Shown in pieces: positions 36,646 to 45,126 of a stretch of DNA of 64,000 nucleotides (positions are counted from its first letter, which is position 1; the number at the start of each line of letters is the position of its first letter). Location: the NCBI GenBank assembly GCA_031546845.1, contig JAVBJT010000006.1:186001-250000 (forward strand), given 5' to 3'. Origin of the DNA: Azoarcus sp031546845. Its GTDB lineage: Bacteria > Pseudomonadota > Gammaproteobacteria > Burkholderiales > Rhodocyclaceae. The position numbers were made by a program, and so were the translations under genes. The notes below the pieces were generated by a model, which saw only the letters and a program-made list of their open reading frames with translations, was not told the origin of the DNA and searched no databases.

Positions 36646-37674
36646 TCAATAGATCCGATTACGCAATGCAACCGTGGTTGAAAAAGCCTGGCGCATTTTC
36701 CGATCCGTCGGTGTAACCGCTGTTCCCTGATATGTATAGGGTTGCGACTCTGTCAACACCCCGTCTTCAGTACTGGCAACAAGCAAATCGATCTGTACGG
36801 CAATTACCCTGTCCCACTTGGTGTTCGATGCCCCTTCCTGAAAGGACTCGTCATCCACATTTCCATCCTCGTCCGCATCGACACCATATTTTATTTTCAT
36901 GGACTCGACCCCTTCGACCAGCTCCGTATTATTACGAAACAGAGCTCGAATTCGCTGCCCCGAGCGATTGGTTCGATCGGTATTACGGACCGAATACTGA
37001 TTTTGGGCAACGGTCATGACGTAAGCCTCACGGCCAAATTTATCTTGAGTTACCGAAACCGAAGTCGGCGTAATTTCATTGCTGCCATGACTCACTGCTC
37101 CCACCTCGAATACATTGGCCGTCTTGCAATTCGAAATCACCAAGGTGTCTCCCGCATTGACCGCATCAATACTGGCCTCTCCCGATATAGTTATTTTTCC
37201 TTCGGAATTCATGGACTTAACCGGAAAGGCTGCTCCCGTTCGAGTAACGGTAAGCGTATCGCTGCTGGCCAGGGCCACATTGGCAGCATCGTCCGCCCCT
37301 GCCCCCACCCCCCCACTTAAGGTGATATCTTTGAAGAGATTATCTTTGAAAATATTGAAAGTATCGTCGGTAAACAAAGCGTCCGGAACCACAAACCCAC
37401 TGCTGCCACGAAAGTCGTAGCGCTGTACACGGCCACAACCGAAATAGCCCGTCATTCTCAAATCATTATTCAAGATATTTATGGCAAAGCGGCCATTCTC
37501 TTGCACACGGGCCAGGATTTCGTTGTAGTCATATGATTTCCGCGTCCCGGAAAATATATAAACCACCCCCGCCAAAATCAGCAGGCCAATAGTCATCGAA
37601 ACCATCAGTTCAATCAGCGTCACGCCCCGTTGCAGAAAAAGGCGCCGCTGCAACACGATTCTTTTGTTTTTCAT
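36646..37674 (-). CDS. pilW: Minor pilin assembly protein PilW
   Basis: A 342-residue prepilin: basic leader ending RG, then VTLIELMVSMTIGLLILAGVVYIF with Glu5, followed by the PilW-type NGRFAINILNNDLRMTGYFGCG. The large C-terminal domain is beta-rich with paired cysteines. PilW acts with PilV and PilX to load PilY1 at the tip. Its start overlaps the pilV stop by four bases (ATGA), so translation is coupled. Confidence 0.93.
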   Translation of the reverse strand: MKNKRIVLQRRLFLQRGVTLIELMVSMTIGLLILAGVVYIFSGTRKSYDYNEILARVQENGRFAINILNNDLRMTGYFGCGRVQRYDFRGSSGFVVPDALFTDDTFNIFKDNLFKDITLSGGVGAGADDAANVALASSDTLTVTRTGAAFPVKSMNSEGKITISGEASIDAVNAGDTLVISNCKTANVFEVGAVSHGSNEITPTSVSVTQDKFGREAYVMTVAQNQYSVRNTDRTNRSGQRIRALFRNNTELVEGVESMKIKYGVDADEDGNVDDESFQEGASNTKWDRVIAVQIDLLVASTEDGVLTESQPYTYQGTAVTPTDRKMRQAFSTTVALRNRIY

Positions 37675-38156
37675 CTTACTCGCCCCGCAACTGCGGCCGT
37701 TTGGGTAATACGCCCCTCAACGACACCACTTCCGCTGCTAAGATCAGCCTCGGACCAACTAATCTGAACGACGAAGAAACCCGTCCTCCCGCCATCAGCA
37801 CAAGGGTCTGACCCTGGGGCCCATGACGAATCCCCTCTTTGACAAATCCCCCCTTTTGCCCCCGTACCAAGAGAAACTTCCAATCTGTCCTTCCATGTCG
37901 TGACATCGGTGTTAGCGCTATCATCATCCATGCCAATATCATATCCTCCCGCCCTTGCCTTGTCTGGACTGCCTCTCATCTGATCCAGGATGTCATAGGC
38001 AAGCAGAACCGCTTGCGATCTTTGCAGCGCCCCTTGGTTGACCCGCAGAGATGCCGTCTGCAAACCCGCCATCCCCAATAATCCAAAAGACAAAACAATG
38101 ATTGCGACGAGAACCTCTAGCAACGTGGCCCCATTTTGCCGCTGAAAAAATGTCAT
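37671..38156 (-). CDS. pilV: Minor pilin modification/assembly protein PilV
   Basis: A 161-residue prepilin with cleavage before ATLLEVLVAIIVLSFGLLGM and the PilV signature GLQTASLRVNQGALQRSQA followed by AYDILDQMRG. The cysteine pair (GGICQRG, SDPCADG) lies in the small C-terminal domain. It is 34 bases downstream of the FimT-like gene and overlaps pilW. Confidence 0.93.
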   Translation of the reverse strand: MTFFQRQNGATLLEVLVAIIVLSFGLLGMAGLQTASLRVNQGALQRSQAVLLAYDILDQMRGSPDKARAGGYDIGMDDDSANTDVTTWKDRLEVSLGTGAKGGICQRGDSSWAPGSDPCADGGRTGFFVVQISWSEADLSSGSGVVEGRITQTAAVAGRVR

Positions 38157-38190
38157 TTTGCTTCCCCGATACTAATTGCGGTTGTCATGG

Positions 38191-38724
38191 CTATGGGCAA
38201 CGCGTCCGAGCAGGCGTCCGATCAGGCACCGCCCCTGCCGCCTTTACGCTGATTACGCGCATACGCGACTCACCAGCCTCGCATGAGGGCGGGCGCAAAG
38301 TCAGCGTCGCCGATGGCGATATCATCTGCGTAGTGCCACCCTTCCTCTCAAACACAAACTGGGTCGCGTCAAGACCGCTTACGTCCTCCACCGCAGTCAC
38401 CACTATGCTTTTTATATCTATAGATTCATGCGCAACAATCGGTGTCACGGCATCACAGTTCTGGTCTCGACCTTTGTATATGCACCACCCGTTTTGGAAT
38501 GAACCTGACTTCGCCGTTACGCTAATAAAGCTATTGGTGGCCAGCCCCGCATCCGCTGCAGACCTTGCAACCTGCAGCGCAGCAAGAAATTCATTAGTTT
38601 GCGTTGATACCCGGTTGTTTTCGATCACTATCTTGAAGCTGGGCACGGCAATACCAAGCAATACCGCCAGGACGGCGACGGTGATCATAAGCTCGATAAG
38701 AGTAAAACCTCTGGACGACTGCAT
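38191..38724 (-). CDS. GspH/FimT-family minor pilin (FimT/FimU)
   Basis: A 177-residue prepilin starting MQSSRGFTLIELMITVAVLA, cleaved after the glycine. The segment NEFLAALQVARSAADAG followed by an ISV strand, GWCIYKG and a later cysteine pair is the GspH/FimT pattern. It is the first gene of the pilus operon, matching FimT or FimU; FimT in some bacteria binds DNA for uptake, and the basic tail (PDRTPARTRC) is compatible with that but not proof. ATG 38724 is taken because the leader peptide then has the normal length. Confidence 0.88.
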   Translation of the reverse strand: MQSSRGFTLIELMITVAVLAVLLGIAVPSFKIVIENNRVSTQTNEFLAALQVARSAADAGLATNSFISVTAKSGSFQNGWCIYKGRDQNCDAVTPIVAHESIDIKSIVVTAVEDVSGLDATQFVFERKGGTTQMISPSATLTLRPPSCEAGESRMRVISVKAAGAVPDRTPARTRCP

Positions 38725-38925
38725 GATGCGACTCCGTTTTTCTTCATGGGCATTATGCCTTCCGTTCTCGCAAAATACTTCCACTACGGGACGCGTGGCC
38801 GGTACGACACGATAAGCGGTAATCGGCACGGCCGCGCAACCACTTATTCCGTTTCCACTTCAGCAAGCCGCCAATACTCATCGCCTTATTTTTCAAGCAG
38901 ATAAGCGTGACCCGAGTAGCCAGAG

Positions 38926-39183
38926 GCGCTGAAAGCGTGGAGCGTGCGCGCGAAGAGCATTGAACAACTGCGCCAAGCCCAAGCGGTGCTGCTGCCGCTG
39001 GAGCACGGCTTAGCCTGGAACAAACCGCACAAGCCATTGGTCGCTCGGTAGCGTGGGCCAGCCGGCCGCGTAACCTCTTTCTGGCCGGAGAGATGGCTGG
39101 AGACGGTCAGCAACCAAAAGCGCGGCGGGCGCCGATGCCAGAACAAGGGTAGCAGCCGCCGATCGGCCGTTCACCCCACGCAG
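38926..39183 (+). pseudogene. Transposase N-terminal remnant with two frameshifts
   Basis: Three reading frames together spell one helix-turn-helix transposase-like N terminus: SIEQLRQAQAVLLPLEHGL, then after a one-base loss near 39010 SLEQTAQAIGRSVAWASR and NLFLAGEMAGDGQQPK, then after a one-base gain near 39117 RGGRRCQNKGSSRRSA. This resembles the HTH start of IS630-like transposases or related IS regulators. No start, no catalytic domain and no terminal repeats are seen. It lies in the 500-base gap between the pilus operon and the diiron operon. Confidence 0.65.
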
Positions 39184-39245
39184 GGCGAATGAAGCCCCAA
39201 GAAAATCCAGAGGAAGCAACAAAACACAGCCCCCTCGGCACAAAT

Positions 39246-39278
39246 AATATTGACCGACCGTTCGGTCAATATTACAAT
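39246..39278 (+). promoter_or_regulatory. Sigma-70 promoter filled by a TetR-type operator
   Basis: Inverted repeat AATATTGACCGA (39246-39257), four central bases CCGT, and TCGGTCAATATT (39262-39273): two perfect 12-base arms. The core GACCGACCGTTCGGTC is a classic TetR-family operator shape. The same bases make a promoter: -35 TTGACC (39250-39255), 17-base spacer, -10 TACAAT (39273-39278). A bound repressor would cover both elements. It lies about 90 bases before the diiron oxygenase start. Confidence 0.8.
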
Positions 39279-39367
39279 TTATTGACTCATATCAAAATTT
39301 GATTTGCCGTTCTGCTGCAGATTCAGGCTTGGCAAGCCCCCCACAACGACGATAAGGAGACGTTTCA

Positions 39368-40393
39368 ATGGCTCACAACGAAAAACTGGCTCAAAGCATG
39401 GAGTTTCCGCCGGAGACGGCGCAACCGAATGTGTACCCGTTGTCCTGGCATGCCCAGACGGCGAAGATGGAGGAGGTCTGGGATGCGGCCCAGCGCGAGA
39501 ACTGGGATCCGAAGAAGTTGCCGTGGGATACGTTGGACGTGGAGTCCTACAGTTGGGAAGAGCGCGAGTCGATCGCCTATTGGTGGACGCTGCTGTCCGT
39601 GTTCGATGCATCCGCGCCGCCGGTTTTCGCCGAAGCCTTCATCAAGACTTACGAGGTGCACGAGGAAGATCCTGTACGACGCTGCTTCTTCTCCGTAACC
39701 CGCGACGAGCAGAACCACGAGCAGATGTGCGGCCTGGCGATCACGCGCTTTCTGGGCCACCCGGATCCATTGACCTACGAGCCCAAGACCGATCTTGGGC
39801 GCCGCCTGCAAAAGAACGCCAAGTGGTTGTATTACAACGGCGGCCGTTACTGGACGGGTTATAAGAAGGCCGTGCCGAAGTATTCGCTCGCTGTGCTGTT
39901 CAGTTCCTTCCTGATGGGTGAAATCGCCGCGGCGACGATCTTCAAGCAAATGCATGACAACAGCCGCGAACTGATATTCAAGGAGGCGTTCCGCAATATC
40001 GGCCGCGACGAAGGACGCCACATGGCGATCTGTATGGCGCTGATGGAGCGCGATTACCCTCGTCTGCCGGCGGAAGACAAGGCGGTTGTCACCAAGCAGA
40101 TCCGCGCGGGCTATCTGTTCCTGTCCGCCGTGCTGTTCGAGCCGCCGATGGAGTTCTGGGACTTGCCAGAGGATTTCATCGCCAACCAGCGCGAAAGCGA
40201 GGAGGTTGCGCGTACCGCCGGCTTCGGCATCCCGTCGTATGAGGCGAAAAAGGAAAACTGGCGCAACGCGATGCTCAATTTGAAGGGTGTCCTCGACCGC
40301 TACGGCATCCCCTTCCCCGCGATCCCGGAAGTGGGTATCAGCGGGCAGGAAATCTCCGACATCGAAATGGAAGATATCATTCCCGTGTTCTGA
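39368..40393 (+). CDS. Ferritin-like non-heme diiron oxygenase, substrate unknown
   Basis: A 341-residue helical protein. Iron ligands can be read as Glu89 (PPVFAEAF), Glu114/His117 (RDEQNHE), Glu185 (FLMGEIAA) and Glu215/His218 (GRDEGRH): two E-x2-H motifs with the spacing of the ribonucleotide reductase R2/ferritin superfamily. It lacks the extra histidine of AurF-type N-oxygenases and is far shorter than BoxB or MMO-type hydroxylases. With the reductase gene just downstream it probably forms a two-component oxygenase or desaturase. TAAGGAGA precedes the ATG. Regulated, by inference, by a TetR repressor. Confidence 0.8.
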   Translation: MAHNEKLAQSMEFPPETAQPNVYPLSWHAQTAKMEEVWDAAQRENWDPKKLPWDTLDVESYSWEERESIAYWWTLLSVFDASAPPVFAEAFIKTYEVHEEDPVRRCFFSVTRDEQNHEQMCGLAITRFLGHPDPLTYEPKTDLGRRLQKNAKWLYYNGGRYWTGYKKAVPKYSLAVLFSSFLMGEIAAATIFKQMHDNSRELIFKEAFRNIGRDEGRHMAICMALMERDYPRLPAEDKAVVTKQIRAGYLFLSAVLFEPPMEFWDLPEDFIANQRESEEVARTAGFGIPSYEAKKENWRNAMLNLKGVLDRYGIPFPAIPEVGISGQEISDIEMEDIIPVF

Positions 40394-40425
40394 TCGATAG
40401 CTGCCGTCAAGCAAGGCCCTCACTA

Positions 40426-40454
40426 ACGAGCCACGGCACCCCCGTGGCTCGTTT
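40426..40454 (+). terminator. Hairpin between the oxygenase and reductase genes
   Basis: ACGAGCCACGG and CCGTGGCTCGTT form an 11-base stem with a short loop and a trailing GTTT. The T-run is short, so partial termination or RNA protection between two genes needed in unequal amounts is likely. Confidence 0.6.
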
Positions 40455-40486
40455 CACCTCTCCCCAACGATTTTCACGAGAAGACA

Positions 40487-41536
40487 ATGCAAAAAATCCG
40501 CCTCCACCCTTCTGGTCGGGAAGTCGACTGTCAGGCGGGCGATACCGTGCTCGGCGCACTGGAGCGAGCCGGTTATGCCTTACCCAACAATTGCCGCGCC
40601 GGTGCGTGCGGCGAATGCAAAGTCAAGGTACTGGAAGGCCAGTTCGATCAAGGTATGGTGCTGGACATGGCCTTGTCCCAGGATGAGCGCAGGCAGGGTT
40701 ATGGCCTCATGTGCATGGCCAAGCCGCTGTCGCCAACGCTGCTCATCGAATGGGGCACGGAAGACGCGAAGCCGAAGCTGTTCCCGCCGCGCGAGAATCA
40801 ACGCTTCGTGCTCATCGACCGCATTCCCCGCACCAGCCGCATTGTCGAATTGCGCTTCCGCCCCGTCGGCCAGACGATGCGCTACTGGCCGGGCCAGTAT
40901 GTCACGCTGGGCGATGAGCGCGCCAATGCGCCGCCACGCTGCTACTCCATCGCCAACGCGCCGCGCCCCGATGGAGAAATCGTTCTGCAGATCAGCCTGG
41001 TCGACGAGGGGCAGACCAGCCGTTGGGTTCATGAATCCCTGAAGATCGGGGATGTGGTGAAACTTGCCGGCCCTTACGGCACTTTCATCGGCGATCCGGC
41101 GGTCGATTCACCGGTATTGTGCATGGCCGCGGGTTCGGGCCTGGCTCCCATTCTTTCCCTTGCCGAAGCGGCGCTGCGGCGCGGGTACCGCAAGCCGGTC
41201 ACGCTCATGTTTTCAGCCCGCACCTACGCCGAGATTTACGACGTAGGCCTAATGCGCTACTGGGAAACCCGCCACCGCAATTTCACGTTCAAGCCGACGC
41301 TGACACGCGAGAACAACGACCAATGCTTGCACGGACGCCTGCCGGACGTGCTGCCGCAGCAGTTCGAGGATTTATCGCAACACAGCGTATTCATTGCCGG
41401 CAGCCCGGAGTTTGTCGCCGCCTGTGTCGCGGCGGCGGAAGCATTGGGCGCCAAGGAAGAGATGATCCATACCGAAGGCTATTTCGGCCAGGCGCAACCG
41501 GAGACGGCCCCGGTCTCCCACCTTGTTTTATCCTGA
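40487..41536 (+). CDS. NADH:ferredoxin oxidoreductase component (2Fe-2S, FAD, NAD)
   Basis: A 349-residue electron-transfer protein with three domains in DmpP/MMO-reductase order. The N-terminal plant-type ferredoxin has Cys ligands in NCRAGACGECKVKV and MCMAKP (four cysteines). The FAD domain carries RCYSIANAP, and the NAD domain carries CMAAGSGLAPILSLAEAALR and a C-terminal GYFGQ. It should pass electrons from NAD(P)H to the diiron protein encoded 93 bases upstream. CDP-6-deoxyglucoseen reductase-like proteins share this layout, but context favours an oxygenase reductase. Confidence 0.9.
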   Translation: MQKIRLHPSGREVDCQAGDTVLGALERAGYALPNNCRAGACGECKVKVLEGQFDQGMVLDMALSQDERRQGYGLMCMAKPLSPTLLIEWGTEDAKPKLFPPRENQRFVLIDRIPRTSRIVELRFRPVGQTMRYWPGQYVTLGDERANAPPRCYSIANAPRPDGEIVLQISLVDEGQTSRWVHESLKIGDVVKLAGPYGTFIGDPAVDSPVLCMAAGSGLAPILSLAEAALRRGYRKPVTLMFSARTYAEIYDVGLMRYWETRHRNFTFKPTLTRENNDQCLHGRLPDVLPQQFEDLSQHSVFIAGSPEFVAACVAAAEALGAKEEMIHTEGYFGQAQPETAPVSHLVLS

Positions 41537-41573
41537 ACCAGCCCTCGCCACATCCAGCCAAGCCACAAAAAAG

Positions 41574-41600
41574 AAAGGCGCATCAACCGATGCGCCTTTT
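41574..41600 (+). terminator. Terminator after the reductase gene
   Basis: AAAGGCGCATC-AACC-GATGCGCCTTTT: eight-base GC stem with A and T flanks; also usable by the convergent yjfB-like gene. Confidence 0.8.
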
Positions 41601-41624
41601 CCATTTTTACCTGCTACCGCGACT

Positions 41625-41816
41625 TCAAGCGTAGACGTCGACAGTGCCTCCCGCTGTGCTACCGACAGCCGGCTGCTGCGGCAAGGACTCGATCAACTGA
41701 AGCGCGTGGGATGCGCTGATATCCATGGCTTTCTTCAACACCGAAACCGAAACCTGCTGCTGCAATTGGCCGGCGGAATTAGCGCTCGCGGCCGCCGCAA
41801 TCGAAGAAACATCCAT
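41625..41816 (-). CDS. YjfB family putative motility protein
   Basis: A 63-residue protein starting MDVSSIAAAASANSAGQLQQ, continuing QVSVSVLKKAMDISASHALQ and LIESLPQQP. This is the YjfB pattern, a short coiled family present in flagellated bacteria, thought linked to motility but uncharacterised. No flagellar genes are in the window. Confidence 0.8.
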   Translation of the reverse strand: MDVSSIAAAASANSAGQLQQQVSVSVLKKAMDISASHALQLIESLPQQPAVGSTAGGTVDVYA

Positions 41817-41837
41817 GCTTCACCCCACTATCCAGAT

Positions 41838-42323
41838 TCACTCGCGGAAGTTACCAAACTGCAGCGGAAAATCGGCAACGTCCTTTTTCACCAACGCGAT
41901 CGCCTCTTGTAGCACATCGCGCTTGGCGCCAGTGACGCGCACCACATCGCCCTGGATCGCCGCCTGCACTTTCAACTTACCGTCCTTCAGCAGTTTAACG
42001 ACCTTTTTGGCCAAATCTTGAGGAACTCCGACACGAACCGTCAACTCTTGCTTGACCTTGTTGCCCCCCATTTTTTGCAGCTCGCCATACTCAAGGCAGC
42101 GTATATCGATTTTTTTGGCGGTCATCTCGGGCAGCAGCAGGGCTTTCATCTGGTCGAGCTGAAACGCGCTATCGCCAAACAAGGTAAGTAATTTTTCGCT
42201 CTGCTCCACGCGCGCATCCGTGCCTTTGAAATCGTAGCGGCCGGAAATCTTCCGGTTCGCCACATCGACGGCGTTGCGCAACGCAACCAGATCGACTTCG
42301 GACATGATGTCGAACGAAGGCAT
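41838..42323 (-). CDS. YajQ family nucleotide-binding protein
   Basis: A 161-residue protein of two ferredoxin-like repeats. MPSFDIMSEVDLVALRNAVD, RYDFKGTDARVEQ and the end FPLQFGNFRE are nearly invariant in the family. Homologues bind cyclic di-GMP in Xanthomonas and RNA or nucleotides elsewhere. AAGGAACC lies before the ATG. The gene ends a run ppnP-yajQ on the minus strand. Confidence 0.96.
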   Translation of the reverse strand: MPSFDIMSEVDLVALRNAVDVANRKISGRYDFKGTDARVEQSEKLLTLFGDSAFQLDQMKALLLPEMTAKKIDIRCLEYGELQKMGGNKVKQELTVRVGVPQDLAKKVVKLLKDGKLKVQAAIQGDVVRVTGAKRDVLQEAIALVKKDVADFPLQFGNFRE

Positions 42324-42347
42324 AGGTGGTTCCTTTTTTTGCCCTGG

Positions 42348-42671
42348 TCAGCCGAAATGGCAGATGTAGTGATAGGGCTCGCCAGCAACCTCGATATCGA
42401 AGCTGGAATTACCCGGCACCTGGAAGGATTCACCAGCGCCATACGTCTTCCAGCCCGTTTCGCCTTTCAGACGCACACGACAGCTTCCCGCCACGCCTTC
42501 CATGACTTCGGGGGCGCCGGTATTGAACGTCAGCGTCGCCGGCAGAATCACGCCTATCGACTTTTTCGTGCCATCCGCGAACAGAAGGCTGTGGCTAACG
42601 CATTTACCGTCGAAATAGACGTTCGCTTTGGTGGTGACAGTAACACCGGGGATTTTCTCGACCACGCTCAT
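42348..42671 (-). CDS. ppnP: Pyrimidine/purine nucleoside phosphorylase
   Basis: A 107-residue cupin-fold enzyme (formerly DUF1255) that phosphorolyses several nucleosides. MSVVEKIPGVTVTTKANVYF, SIGVILPATLTFNTGAPEVM and FQVPGNSSFDIEV give the family. ATG 42671 is preferred because AAAGGGCG precedes it; an in-frame start ten codons upstream would add a sequence not seen in the family. It is 24 bases from yajQ. Confidence 0.93.
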   Translation of the reverse strand: MSVVEKIPGVTVTTKANVYFDGKCVSHSLLFADGTKKSIGVILPATLTFNTGAPEVMEGVAGSCRVRLKGETGWKTYGAGESFQVPGNSSFDIEVAGEPYHYICHFG

Positions 42672-42693
42672 TTCACGCCCTTTACTCAGCGTT

Positions 42694-42924
42694 TTACTCA
42701 ATACCCATGAATTTCTGGATCAGACCCTTGGCGACGAAGCCGACAAAGCCAAGACCCAACGCGAGGAACAACCACATCGTTCCATATCTGCCCGCCTTCG
42801 ATTCCTTTGCCAGGTTACCGATGATGAAGAGCATGTAAAGAATCAACGCGGTGAAGCATATTTTTAAGGAAAGGGCCTCGAATTCTGCGATCGTCAGGCC
42901 AAACAGCAACGGATCACCGTCCAT
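42694..42924 (-). CDS. DUF2788 family small membrane protein
   Basis: A 76-residue protein with two hydrophobic segments (ICFTALILYMLFIIGNLA and WLFLALGLGFVGFVAKGLI) joined by the charged KESKAGRYGT. This is the DUF2788 pattern, a small betaproteobacterial/gammaproteobacterial family without known function. It lies between argG and ppnP, 11 bases after argG, and may be co-transcribed. Confidence 0.85.
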   Translation of the reverse strand: MDGDPLLFGLTIAEFEALSLKICFTALILYMLFIIGNLAKESKAGRYGTMWLFLALGLGFVGFVAKGLIQKFMGIE

Positions 42925-42935
42925 TCCAGCCGCTC

Positions 42936-44165
42936 CTAGCCCCGCTTCGCCTTCGCATTGGCCGCGATACGCATGCGCAACGCGTTGAGGCGGATAAAGC
43001 CGTGGGCGTCTTTCTGGTCGTAGGCGCCCTGGTCGTCCTCGAAGGTGGCAATTGTGGGATCGAACAGCGAATCGGTTTTCGAGTCGCGCGCAACGACGAT
43101 GACGTTGCCCTTATACAGCTTGATCCGCACCCAGCCATTCGCGGTCTGCTGCGTCTGATCGATCAAGGTCTGCAACGCGCGGCGCTCGGGGCTCCACCAA
43201 TAACCGTTGTAGATCAGGCTGGCGTAACGCGGCATCAGATCGTCTTTCAAATGCGCCGTTTCGCGGTCCAGCGTGATCGACTCGATCGCCCGGTGCGCCT
43301 TGAGCAGAATGGTGCCGCCGGGGGTTTCGTAGCAACCGCGGCTCTTCATGCCGACATAGCGGTTTTCCACCAGATCGAGCCGGCCAATGCCATGCTTGCC
43401 GCCCAACTCGTTGAGCTTGGCGAGCAATTCGTGGGCTTTCATGCGCTTGCCGCCGATCGCGACAAGGTCTCCGCGCTCGAATTCGAGATCGATGTATTCG
43501 GCCGCATCCGGCGCGGCTTCCGGCGACACCGTCCACCGCCACATATCCTCTTCCGCCTCGGCCGAGGGGTTTTCCAGATGGCGACCTTCAAACGAGATAT
43601 GCAGCAGGTTGGCATCCATCGAGTAGGGCGAGCCGCCCTGCTTGTGCTTCATCTCGATCGGGATACCCGCCTTTTCGGCATAGGCCAGCAGTTTTTCGCG
43701 CGACAGCAGATCCCATTCGCGCCACGGCGCAATCACTTTAACGTTCGGCATCAAGGCGTAATAGCCAAGCTCGAAGCGAACCTGGTCGTTACCCTTGCCG
43801 GTAGCGCCATGCGAAACGGCATCGGCCTGGGTCTGGCGCGCGATCTCGATCTGCCGCTTGGCGATCAGCGGCCGCGCAATCGAGGTGCCCAGCAGGTATT
43901 CGCCCTCATAGACCGCATTGGCGCGGAACATGGGGAAAACGAAATCGCGGACGAACTCTTCGCGCAAATCGTCGATAAAGATGTTCTCTTGCTTTATGCC
44001 GAACTTCAGCGCTTTCTGGCGCGCCGGCTCAAGCTCCTCGCCCTGGCCGAGATCGGCGGTGAAGGTCACCACCTCGCAGCGATAAGTATCCTGCAACCAT
44101 TTGAGGATAACCGAGGTATCCAGCCCGCCCGAATAGGCGAGCACCACTTTTTTCACGTCGCTCAT
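42936..44165 (-). CDS. argG: Argininosuccinate synthase
   Basis: A 409-residue ligase joining citrulline and aspartate with ATP. The N-type ATP pyrophosphatase P-loop is VVLAYSGGLDTSVILKWL; VSHGATGKGNDQVRFELGYY and GIGRLDLVENRYVGMKSRG are family signatures. Third gene of argD-argF-argG, 34 bases after argF, in pathway order. Confidence 0.98.
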   Translation of the reverse strand: MSDVKKVVLAYSGGLDTSVILKWLQDTYRCEVVTFTADLGQGEELEPARQKALKFGIKQENIFIDDLREEFVRDFVFPMFRANAVYEGEYLLGTSIARPLIAKRQIEIARQTQADAVSHGATGKGNDQVRFELGYYALMPNVKVIAPWREWDLLSREKLLAYAEKAGIPIEMKHKQGGSPYSMDANLLHISFEGRHLENPSAEAEEDMWRWTVSPEAAPDAAEYIDLEFERGDLVAIGGKRMKAHELLAKLNELGGKHGIGRLDLVENRYVGMKSRGCYETPGGTILLKAHRAIESITLDRETAHLKDDLMPRYASLIYNGYWWSPERRALQTLIDQTQQTANGWVRIKLYKGNVIVVARDSKTDSLFDPTIATFEDDQGAYDQKDAHGFIRLNALRMRIAANAKAKRG

Positions 44166-44199
44166 GATCCGTCCAATCCTGTCTTTACTTAGTTCTCAC

Positions 44200-45126
44200 T
44201 CAGTTTTCACTTACGCGCCCGAGCACGAGGTATTCCATCAGTGCCTTCTGCGCATGCAGCCGGTTTTCCGCCTCGTCCCACACCACCGATTGCGGGCCGT
44301 CGATGACTTCGGCGGCTACCTCCTCGCCCCGGTGGGCCGGCAGGCAGTGCATGAACAGCGCATCGGCGCGCGCCACGCTCATCATTTCGCCATCCACGCA
44401 CCAATCGGCAAAATCCTTCATCCGCGCTTCGTTTTCCGCTTCGAATCCCATCGACGTCCACACATCGGTGGTAACGAGGTCCGCATCGCGGCACGCGTCC
44501 ATCGGATCGGCGAACTGCTCGAAATGGCCGGTGCCGTGCAAACCGGCACGCTCCAGCTCCACCTCGTAACCGGGCGGGGTCGATACATGAACGTTGAAAT
44601 CGAGCAGCTCGGCGGCCTGCAGCCATGTATTACACATGTTGTTGGAATCGCCGATCCAGGCCACCGTCTTGCCCTTGATGCCGCCGCGATGTTCGATATA
44701 GGTAAAAATATCGGCCAATATCTGACAGGGATGGTATTCGTTGGTCAAACCGTTGATGACCGGCACGCGTGAATTGGCGGCAAACCGTTCGATGACGTCC
44801 TGCTCGAAGGTGCGGATCATCACGATATCGCTCATGCGCGAAATGACCTGTGCCGCATCCTCGACCGGCTCACCGCGACCCAATTGCGAATCCCGCGTGT
44901 TGAGATAAATCGCCGAACCGCCCAGTTGCTGCATGCCCGCTTCGAACGACAAGCGCGTGCGCGTACTGGCCTTCTCGAAGATCATGACCAGCGTGCGGTC
45001 GAACAAGGGGTGATGAGGCTCATACCGCTTGAACTTGTTTTTTATCCACCCCGTGCGTTCAAACAGGTAGCCGTATTCCTCGCGGGAAAAATCCTTGAAT
45101 TGCAGATAGTGTCTGAGCGCGGTCAT
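44200..45126 (-). CDS. argF: Ornithine carbamoyltransferase
   Basis: A 308-residue enzyme making citrulline from ornithine and carbamoyl phosphate. Carbamoyl-phosphate loop FEKASTRTRLSFEAGMQQLG, ornithine-binding region around VTTDVWTSMGFE and the catalytic HCLPAHRGEEV are all present. The ATG overlaps the argD stop (ATGA, four bases), so the two are translationally coupled. Confidence 0.98.
   Translation of the reverse strand: MTALRHYLQFKDFSREEYGYLFERTGWIKNKFKRYEPHHPLFDRTLVMIFEKASTRTRLSFEAGMQQLGGSAIYLNTRDSQLGRGEPVEDAAQVISRMSDIVMIRTFEQDVIERFAANSRVPVINGLTNEYHPCQILADIFTYIEHRGGIKGKTVAWIGDSNNMCNTWLQAAELLDFNVHVSTPPGYEVELERAGLHGTGHFEQFADPMDACRDADLVTTDVWTSMGFEAENEARMKDFADWCVDGEMMSVARADALFMHCLPAHRGEEVAAEVIDGPQSVVWDEAENRLHAQKALMEYLVLGRVSEN

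Noticed and set aside
38191..38193. Possible truncation of the FimT-like protein at its C terminus
   Set aside because: The length of 177 residues is normal for the GspH/FimT family, and pilV follows at a natural distance.
39365..40423. A 352-codon minus-strand frame opposite the diiron oxygenase
   Set aside because: The plus-strand protein has all iron ligands and a ribosome site; the reverse frame shows no recognisable motif.
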